The notes under the pieces: generated by a model
Told to the model about the DNA's origin: nothing
Databases searched by the model: none
What the model saw: the letters and a program-made list of their open reading frames with translations, nothing else
Shown: positions 1-6,751 of the stretch, one piece after another
How positions within the stretch are numbered: position 1 is the stretch's first letter
Layout: each line of letters starts with the position of its first letter
Translations under genes and position numbers: made by a program
Assembly (NCBI GenBank): GCA_003022655.1
Contig: PXSX01000179.1
Location: forward strand, 5,345 to 12,095
Source: Bacteroidetes bacterium QH_1_64_81
GTDB lineage: Bacteria > Bacteroidota > Rhodothermia > Rhodothermales > Salinibacteraceae
Length of the DNA stretch: 6,751 nucleotides
Direction of reading: 5' to 3'

Positions 1-468
1 GATGAAGTCAACCACCGCCTCGAAGACGGACTCGGTGATTGACTGAGCGGCCCGAATCTGCTCCACTTCCGTACGGTCCTTGGAGGCCACCTGCATCGTA
101 AGCACCTTAGTCGTGGGCACCCACTCAACGGTGTCGTGGGTCTCGGCCAGATTATCTCGCCGGGCCACGCTGACGGAATCGGCCTGGAATGCAACCTTAG
201 AGAAGGACTTGAGGAGCCCCTCTTCGTCCACGAGATCAGACAGGCCGTTCTCAGCGATATGGACCTCGGCACCCGCGACCTCGGCGCGGGCCTGTTCCGT
301 GTAGCGACCATCGGTAACGAACTGCGCCGACTCGGGCCCAACGACCAAAAGGCCGTTCGATCCTGTGAATCCACAGGTCCAGCGGATGTCGAGTAACGAC
401 GTGAGCAACAACGCATTGGCGTCAAGGTCCTCCAGCCGACACTGAACCCGAGAAATGCGATTGGCCAT
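1..468 (-). CDS. Xaa-Pro aminopeptidase-like M24 peptidase, N-terminal part (runs off left edge)
   Basis: Reading the minus strand from an ATG at 468 gives 156 uninterrupted codons up to base 1, so the gene is cut by the window edge. The visible part matches the creatinase/prolidase N-terminal domain of aminopeptidase P-like enzymes. These cytoplasmic metallopeptidases remove an N-terminal residue that precedes proline. Recognisable motifs are LLDIRW...GFTGSNG at residues 25-39 and TDGRYTEQA at 52-60. A KDRTEVEQIRAAQSI stretch at 130-144 marks the usual link to the catalytic pita-bread domain. The metal ligands would lie in that domain, which is outside the window, so activity cannot be judged. 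An in-frame TAA lies a few codons upstream of the ATG with no other start between, which supports this start. No Shine-Dalgarno sequence is evident. The gene starts 52 bases after guaB on the same strand and may be co-transcribed with it. The family assignment is firm; the exact substrate (PepP versus PepQ type) is not. Confidence 0.9.
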   Translation of the reverse strand, partial: MANRISRVQCRLEDLDANALLLTSLLDIRWTCGFTGSNGLLVVGPESAQFVTDGRYTEQARAEVAGAEVHIAENGLSDLVDEEGLLKSFSKVAFQADSVSVARRDNLAETHDTVEWVPTTKVLTMQVASKDRTEVEQIRAAQSITESVFEAVVDFI

Positions 469-520
469 CCGGACAGACCGATGGGAAAATTAAGCAATCG
501 AGACAATGAGCGTCACTGAG

Positions 521-2835
<2,315 letters not shown>

Positions 2836-2853
2836 TTGAGGCGTTACTCGAAG

Positions 2854-3472
2854 TCAGTCGTCATTTCCTTCGGGCCCCTCCGTCGCGTCCGCGTCGAGCA
2901 TATCGACCGAGATGCCCTCCTCCCGGTCGAGCTGGAGAAGCTTGGCGCGTTCGTCGTCGAACGCAGGGTCGTCGAGCAAATCTTCGACCTCCCGGAGCGT
3001 CGGCAGATCATCCAACTCATCGAGGCCAAACTGCTCCAGAAAGCGATCGGTGGTGCCGTAAAGCAAGGGCCGACCGACCCCGGACGAAATCGACCTCGGG
3101 ACGCGTGACGGGCTGTCGGTACGCGATGACGGCGAGCGTCTCCATGAGGGAGCGCGAGAGGCTCGTCTCCTGGTCCTCCACGTAGTAGGTTTTTGCGAAG
3201 GGCGAGAGCGAGGAGTGGGTCACCATTCGGTACCCCCCGGCCCACGACTTGATTTCGAATGCCCGGCCTTGCTCGGCGTACGCGTCGTTCAATCGGTCGA
3301 CCGCGGCGACCACCTCGTCGTCGGACGGCTGAGACCGGCCGGTCACGTCCGCGACAATCTCCGCAATCCGATCGGGGGCCACCGGCTCGTCGGCCGCGAA
3401 AATAATGGCCTCCGCGGCCTCATCGAGCGTGGGGGACGGCGGGGGCTCGGTGGAAGGGTCGGCATCAATCAT
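2854..3472 (-). pseudogene. scpB: scpB, segregation and condensation protein B, with internal deletion and frameshift
   Basis: ScpB is the winged-helix (kleisin-associated) subunit of the SMC-ScpA-ScpB condensin that compacts and segregates chromosomes. From ATG 3472 the first frame encodes 132 family-like residues. These include LDEAAEAIIFAADEPV, the region around AGGYRMVTH, and [19 protein letters not shown] leading to FVRG, whose last codon ends at 3077. That frame then turns to unrelated sequence and stops at 3017. The remainder resumes in another frame at about 3078-3075 as [18 protein letters not shown] and continues through DELDDLP to a very acidic tail ending at 2854. ScpB proteins normally have about 25 residues between RG and GRPLLYG (helix and wing of the second winged helix); here they are absent. 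The simplest reading is a deletion of about 70-75 bases, of length 2 mod 3. A GTG at 3526 could add 18 N-terminal residues but looks less likely. Identity is sure; whether the lesion is real or an assembly artefact is open. Confidence 0.88.
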
Positions 3473-3568
3473 GCAACGGGGAGGATCGAAACGAGACGCG
3501 CAGAGTCCAGACGGGCCTGCCAACACGCCCAGGGCACGACCATGTGCGGGGTGGACCCGCTCGGTCGC
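3473..3568. other. Intergenic gap between brx and scpB
   Basis: These 96 bases separate the brx stop from the likely scpB start. They contain a short GC-rich inverted repeat (GCGGG, GTGGA loop, CCCGC) at about 3547-3561 without a T-tract, so it is not a convincing intrinsic terminator. No clear promoter is visible. If scpB used the GTG at 3526, its first 18 codons would occupy the left half of the gap. Confidence 0.4.
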
Positions 3569-4087
3569 TTACGTGATGGACTGGAAGGAGGACGGGAGCC
3601 CGTTGCCACCTCCCGATTCTTTGACGGCGGGCCGCGTGGGGGCGTCGGCGGGCGGGTCCTCGTCGGTGCAGTAGGTCTCGAATGCCTCGACCAGGTCGCT
3701 CGCAATGACGTTGGCGTTCCGCCCCTCAATGTGTTTTCGCTCCACCAGGTACACGGGCTCGCCGTCGCGGAAGAGGGCGAAAAAGGGCGAGGACGGAGGA
3801 ATGCCCGCCAGGTACTCCCGGGCGCGTTCCGTCGCCTCCAGGTCCTGGCCGGCAAACACCGTCACGTAGCGATCCGGCTGCTGATCGGTGGCCTCCTGCG
3901 CTTTGGCCACGGCGGGCCGCGCGTTGCCGGCGGCACAGCCGCACACAGAGTTAATGACGAGCAACATCGTTTCGTCCTGTGCCTCGTCAAAGGCGGCATC
4001 AACCTCGTCGGCCGTACGCAGCTCCTCGACACCGAGCTGGGTCAGCTCCTCGCGCATCGGCTCGACCATTTGCTTGGGATACGGCAT
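3569..4087 (-). CDS. Bacilliredoxin, BrxA/BrxB (YphP/YqiW) family
   Basis: This 172-residue protein matches the small thioredoxin-like bacilliredoxin family (formerly DUF1094). In Firmicutes these cytoplasmic proteins remove bacillithiol from oxidised proteins. From the chosen ATG (MPYPKQMVEPMREEL) the conserved order is ELRTADEVDAAF, then INSVCGCAAGNARPAV, whose CGC active site is at residues 49-51. VTVFAGQDLEATERAREYL, PPSSPFFALF and ERKHIEGRNA follow. The first Cys is the expected attacking residue. Many Bacteroidota encode this family and some make bacillithiol, so a redox role is plausible, but the thiol partner is inference. The open frame continues upstream to 4456, but that part runs antisense to the ppsA relic and is not family-like. 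ATG 4147 is an alternative start giving 20 more residues. The roughly 32-residue tail after FETYC is rich in Pro, Ala, Gly and Ser, is not part of the usual domain of about 140 residues, and is probably disordered. Confidence 0.92.
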   Translation of the reverse strand: MPYPKQMVEPMREELTQLGVEELRTADEVDAAFDEAQDETMLLVINSVCGCAAGNARPAVAKAQEATDQQPDRYVTVFAGQDLEATERAREYLAGIPPSSPFFALFRDGEPVYLVERKHIEGRNANVIASDLVEAFETYCTDEDPPADAPTRPAVKESGGGNGLPSSFQSIT

Positions 4088-4171
4088 AAATCGGCAAACA
4101 CATTCCTGCGGGAAAGACGCGAGGTCCTCTTTGATCTCCAAGGACATGATGGGGTGTGCAACGACCGGCGG

Positions 4172-4540
4172 ATTTCGTTGATCCGTTCCGTGGATGATGT
4201 GCCCCTCGTGGGCGGCAAGAATGCCTCTCTCGGGGAGATGATTGGCGCCCTCAAGAACGAGAGCATTCGGATGCCGGGCGGCTTCGCCACGACCGCCGAC
4301 GCCTACCGGTACTACTTGGCGGCCAACGATCTCCAAGGCGCAATTCAGGCCCAGCTGGAAGCGCTGAAGATCGGCGAGCAGTCGCTCGGCGAAGCCGGTG
4401 CGTCCGTCCGCGAGCGCATCCGGGGCGGCACTGTCTTCGACGCGATGGCCGGCCATTCGGGAGGCCTACCACGGCCTTGAGCCCACGACGCCGAGGCGGT
4501 CGACGTGGCGGCCAACCCGCCGTGCAACATCCAAGACCTC
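4172..4540 (+). pseudogene. ppsA: Degraded N-terminal fragment of phosphoenolpyruvate synthase
   Basis: On the plus strand the frame starting at 4172 encodes VDDVPLVGGKNASLGEM (4190-4240), then RMPGGFATTADAYRYYLAA and further N-terminal PEP synthase sequence up to RERIRGG. This is the start of the ATP-binding (PPDK N-terminal) domain. The intact enzyme is about 800 residues and makes phosphoenolpyruvate from pyruvate and ATP in gluconeogenesis. After about 4450 the match jumps by one base into another frame as AIREAYHGLE (4452-4481). It then returns to the first frame as DAEAVDVA (4487-4510), where relatives continue VRSSATAEDLP; here the next residues are ANPPCNIQDL, which keep only the final DL. 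The first frame meets a stop at 4478-4480. The ATP-binding Arg motif, phosphohistidine domain and PEP-binding barrel are all missing. No ATG begins the fragment; TTG at 4178 is the only plausible start. The first 90 codons are a confident match; the end is approximate. Confidence 0.85.
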
Positions 4541-4643
4541 GTGCTCACCATCCCGCCGCCGGGCCCCTGGTCGAGCTCCCTGCAGGAGAAAAGCCGGGTC
4601 GGTGAACCAGAAGTCAGGGCGAGCCCACTCCGGGTGTCGAACG
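4541..4643. other. Unassigned sequence between the ppsA relic and susD
   Basis: About 100 bases lie between the last recognisable ppsA-like codons and the susD stop. A plus-strand frame stays open through it (VLTIPPPGPWSS, then LQEKSRV), but the residues match nothing I recognise and the frame runs on antisense into susD. It may be further decayed ppsA or the junction of a rearrangement. Confidence 0.4.
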
Positions 4644-4656
4644 CTAGTAACCCGGA
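4629..4656. terminator. Inverted repeat spanning the susD stop codon, possible 3' hairpin
   Basis: TCCGGGT (4629-4635) and ACCCGGA (4650-4656) are perfectly complementary with a 14-base loop. The repeat brackets the susD TAG stop at 4646-4644. A stem of seven GC-rich pairs at the end of a transcription unit could stabilise or end the susCD message. There is no T-tract on either strand, so a classical intrinsic terminator is not supported, and the length is short enough to arise by chance. Confidence 0.25.
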
Positions 4657-6554
4657 TTCTGAACCAGGTTCGGATTTCGGTCGATCTCTTCGTTCGGGAA
4701 GGGCAGGAAGTAGTTTTTGTCCTTCCAATCCCGCTCCTGGAGATTAATGACCTTGAAGTAGTAGTCGTACGCATCGTCGGACGCGACCAGCTCCCCGAGC
4801 GCCATTCCCGAATACTGGTCAGGATCGCCCCGGAGGATGCCTGTGGCCTCGATGCCATGGGCATCCATGTAGCCCTCCGGTCCCATCTTCCAGCGCCGCA
4901 CATCGAAGTAGCGGTGGCCCTCGTAGGCCAACTCCACCTCCCGCTCCTCGCGGACGTGGGTCATGAACTCCGACTTCGACCCGAAGTCCGACGACGTAAT
5001 CGGGGGCATGCCCACTCGTGTGCGCACCATGTTCAGGGCCTCCATCGCGCTCATCGAGCCGGATCCACTCGTCTGAATGTTGTCGAGTTCAGCTTGGGCC
5101 TCGGAGTAGTTCAGCAGAACCTCCGCGTAGCGGACAAAGATCCAGGGATTGTACGCCTGTTCCTGATGCGGGACGATGTCGCGGTCCACAAACTTTCGCA
5201 GGTTGTATCCAGTCCGTGACGAGTTCCAGGGCTGTGGCCCTTCCGGTGTGTCGAGGCCGAACTCCATCGTCCCGTCCGGCATCTCGTACAGGCCGGTCTG
5301 AATTACGCCGACCGGGTCCGTAGTCGCAGGTTTGCCCTGGGGCCGCGCCCGCCAGTCGGCCCCGCTAAACTGAATGTTGGCGTAGAACCGGGGATCTCGG
5401 TTCTCGAATGGGTTTTCGGCGTCGACCGAGTCGCGGTCCGGCTCCCGGGCCTCCGGAGTAGAGGGTGTGGGATCGGCCCCTTCCCACTCAAAGTTCGACC
5501 CGTCGGCCATGTCGTAGGCGTCGACGTGCTGTTGCGTCGGGGTGTCGCCGGACCAGGAGAAGTATCCGTTCGGGCTCGTGTACGTGGACTGGTCGTGGTT
5601 GTAGCTGGCGTCCTCGTTGAAGTACCGGGCCCAGATCGTGCCGCTGGGGTTGCCCTTCGTAAAGAGCTCGTGGTAGGCCTGATGGGACGACGTCTGTTCG
5701 AGGCTGTACGCCCCTAGGTCGATGACCGCCTCGGCGGCGTCCCGGGCCTTTTCCCAGCGACTCGTCTGGTCGCCGCTCGTGTAGCTGACGTACTGCGCCT
5801 TGTTGGACCCGCTGAAGGGACTCTTCGACCCGGCGTACAGGTCGCTGGCCGCGTAGAGGAGCACGCGCGACTTGAGGGCCATCGCGGCCCCTTGCGTCGC
5901 GGCCCCCTTCCGGCGCGGATTCATGCCGAGCAGGGTCGCCGCGGAGTCGAGATCCGCCACGATGAAGTCGACGGTTTCCGCGAACGTCCCGCGCTCAGTC
6001 TGATACTGGGCAACGTTTCCCGACAGCTCAAACACCTCGTCGATCAGTGGGACGCCCCCGTAGAGCTTCATCAGGTTCTGGTAGAAGAAGCCCTTCAGGA
6101 AGTAGGCCTCCCCTAAAAGCTGATCCCGCATGTCACTGGGCATGTTCTGATTCCCCTTCATGTTTTTGATGAAGAGGTTCAGGTCCCGAATCGAGGAGTA
6201 GACGCTGTTCCAGTTGTAGCCCTGGTACGGCGGGTTGTCGGGCGGCCGCCAGCCCGGCGAGTCCCAGATGCCGCGGTCGCCCGGCGTGAGGGTCGACTGG
6301 ATATTCTGGTCCCCCGGGTGGCCATGTGTATTGAACGCCTCGTCGACGGCGCCCGGCGTCGGCATAGGGTCGCCGTAGCCCAGGCCTGTGCGGGCGTAGA
6401 TGTCGTTCAGGTATGACTGGGCGAGGGCGGGATCCTGAAAGACCTGGTCGGCAGCGAGCTCATCCTTCGGCTCCAGGTTGAGGCTGTCGCAGCCCGTCAG
6501 GAACAGGAGCGAGCCAACGAGAAGAGTAGCGAAAATGCGAGTTGGGAATCTCAT
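4644..6554 (-). CDS. SusD/RagB-family outer-membrane nutrient-binding lipoprotein
   Basis: This 636-residue protein is a complete SusD/RagB homologue. It is the surface lid that captures oligosaccharides or peptides and passes them to its SusC TonB-dependent channel. The N-terminus is a lipoprotein signal: basic MRFPTR, hydrophobic ATLLVGSLLFL, and lipobox LTGC with the lipidated Cys at residue 22. The mature chain has the family's TPR-like helical pattern, with QVFQDPALAQSYLNDIY (38-54), EAYFLKGFFYQNLMKLYGGV (149-168), VRYAEVLLNYSEAQAEL (474-490), VREEREVELAYEGHRYFD (534-551) and the typical ending NPNLVQNPGY. No frame break is seen. An aromatic and Gly-rich middle section, about 320-450, is the expected ligand-facing variable region; the ligand cannot be deduced. 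The start has no Shine-Dalgarno sequence but an A/T-rich leader, as is usual in Bacteroidota. It lies 106 bases downstream of the SusC-like gene. No glycoside hydrolase or regulator is visible beside it in this window. Confidence 0.96.
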   Translation of the reverse strand: MRFPTRIFATLLVGSLLFLTGCDSLNLEPKDELAADQVFQDPALAQSYLNDIYARTGLGYGDPMPTPGAVDEAFNTHGHPGDQNIQSTLTPGDRGIWDSPGWRPPDNPPYQGYNWNSVYSSIRDLNLFIKNMKGNQNMPSDMRDQLLGEAYFLKGFFYQNLMKLYGGVPLIDEVFELSGNVAQYQTERGTFAETVDFIVADLDSAATLLGMNPRRKGAATQGAAMALKSRVLLYAASDLYAGSKSPFSGSNKAQYVSYTSGDQTSRWEKARDAAEAVIDLGAYSLEQTSSHQAYHELFTKGNPSGTIWARYFNEDASYNHDQSTYTSPNGYFSWSGDTPTQQHVDAYDMADGSNFEWEGADPTPSTPEAREPDRDSVDAENPFENRDPRFYANIQFSGADWRARPQGKPATTDPVGVIQTGLYEMPDGTMEFGLDTPEGPQPWNSSRTGYNLRKFVDRDIVPHQEQAYNPWIFVRYAEVLLNYSEAQAELDNIQTSGSGSMSAMEALNMVRTRVGMPPITSSDFGSKSEFMTHVREEREVELAYEGHRYFDVRRWKMGPEGYMDAHGIEATGILRGDPDQYSGMALGELVASDDAYDYYFKVINLQERDWKDKNYFLPFPNEEIDRNPNLVQNPGY

Positions 6555-6598
6555 GGGTTTAAAAAAGCTACCCTCAAATGATGCGTGAGAGGTCTTGT

Positions 6599-6614
6599 GG
6601 GCTCGGTTCAGCCC
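6599..6614. promoter_or_regulatory. Short inverted repeat in the susC-susD gap
   Basis: GGGCT (6599-6603) and AGCCC (6610-6614) can pair around a six-base loop in the 106-base gap between the SusC-like stop and susD. Such a stem could stabilise processed mRNA or lower read-through between the two genes. It has only five pairs and no following T-tract, so function is speculative. No good match to the Bacteroidota TAnnTTTG promoter element was found in the gap. Confidence 0.2.
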
Positions 6615-6660
6615 CGCTCGCTGTTAGAGGGGGCACGGGGATCGACGCCCTGAGCGCAGG

Positions 6661-6751
6661 CTACAGGCCCATCCGAAGGCCAAACGTGTAGGCCCGCTCC
6701 GGCGGATACACGTGGCCGGCATTGTTTCGAATCTCCGGGTCCACGACCTCA
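6661..6751 (-). CDS. SusC-like TonB-dependent receptor, C-terminal end (runs off right edge)
   Basis: The minus-strand frame from 6750 to the TAG at 6663-6661 encodes 29 residues that end VYPPERAYTFGLRMGL. This has the form of the last beta-strand of a SusC/RagA TonB-dependent receptor: a Tyr-Pro-x-x-Arg lead-in, then alternating hydrophobic and aromatic residues for insertion into the outer membrane. The family is named partly from its position directly upstream of a SusD gene on the same strand, the standard SusCD order. The terminal Phe usual in these proteins is replaced by Leu. Too little is present to judge substrate or the TonB box. Confidence 0.8.
   Translation of the reverse strand, partial: EVVDPEIRNNAGHVYPPERAYTFGLRMGL

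Noticed and set aside
80..396. Two small plus-strand open frames
   Set aside because: Both are opposite the aminopeptidase N-terminus, whose minus-strand translation has clear family motifs.
3547..3561. GC-rich inverted repeat before scpB as a terminator
   Set aside because: The stem has only five pairs and no T-tract; such repeats are frequent by chance at this GC content.
4095..4102. TGTGTTTG upstream of brx, one mismatch from the Bacteroidota -7 element TAnnTTTG
   Set aside because: It lies only about 8 bases from the start codon and has no matching TTTG element at the right distance.
3215..4171. Long plus-strand open frame of about 320 codons upstream of the ppsA-like residues
   Set aside because: It runs antisense to scpB and brx, its translation is Arg/Gly/His-rich with no family motif, and such frames are common opposite GC-rich genes. 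Only the part after 4172 resembles a protein family.
4088..4456. Upstream extension of the bacilliredoxin reading frame
   Set aside because: The extra 123 residues lie mostly antisense to the ppsA relic and do not resemble the family. Relatives start near the MPYPKQ-type sequence.
4661..4671. Palindrome GAACCAGGTTC near the end of susD
   Set aside because: It lies in the codons of the conserved NPNLVQNPGY ending, so the coding sequence explains it.
4466..4903. Minus-strand frame of 145 codons crossing the susD stop
   Set aside because: It is out of frame with susD for most of its length, and its tail (PDFWFTDPAFLL) matches no transposase or other family I recognise.

Overview
The window reads as bacterial chromosome from a GC-rich member of the Bacteroidota/Rhodothermota. 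A SusC/SusD-type outer-membrane nutrient uptake pair is a hallmark of that lineage. The acidic protein tails (for example the Asp/Glu-rich ends of ScpB and the bacilliredoxin) and the GC-rich codon use suggest a halophile such as Salinibacter or a relative. The genus is inference from protein style, not from a marker gene. All intact genes lie on the minus strand.

From right to left, in transcription order, the window holds: (i) the last 29 codons of a SusC-like TonB-dependent receptor (6661-6751) and a complete SusD/RagB lipoprotein (4644-6554); (ii) about 470 bases without an intact gene (4172-4643), which contain a degraded plus-strand fragment matching the N-terminus of phosphoenolpyruvate synthase (ppsA); (iii) a bacilliredoxin of the BrxA/BrxB family (3569-4087); (iv) a broken scpB (2854-3472); (v) an RsuA/RluB-type pseudouridine synthase (2062-2835); (vi) guaB, IMP dehydrogenase (521-2047); and (vii) the first 156 codons of an M24-family aminopeptidase P-like peptidase, which runs off the left edge (1-468).

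The scpB-rluB-guaB-peptidase genes are closely spaced (gaps of 18, 14 and 52 bases) and probably form one transcription unit. It joins chromosome segregation (ScpB), 23S/16S rRNA pseudouridylation, guanine nucleotide synthesis and peptide turnover. The brx gene, 96 bases upstream, may belong to the same unit or be separate. SusC and SusD form a separate two-gene unit that imports a glycan or other oligomer across the outer membrane.

The most notable points are two lesions. scpB has lost roughly 25 codons from its second winged-helix domain, with a frame change at a GGTCGGTCGG junction. ppsA is reduced to an N-terminal relic with two apparently opposite frameshifts. Either could be real gene decay or an assembly artefact. 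I found no convincing new biological system, RNA gene, CRISPR array or insertion sequence.
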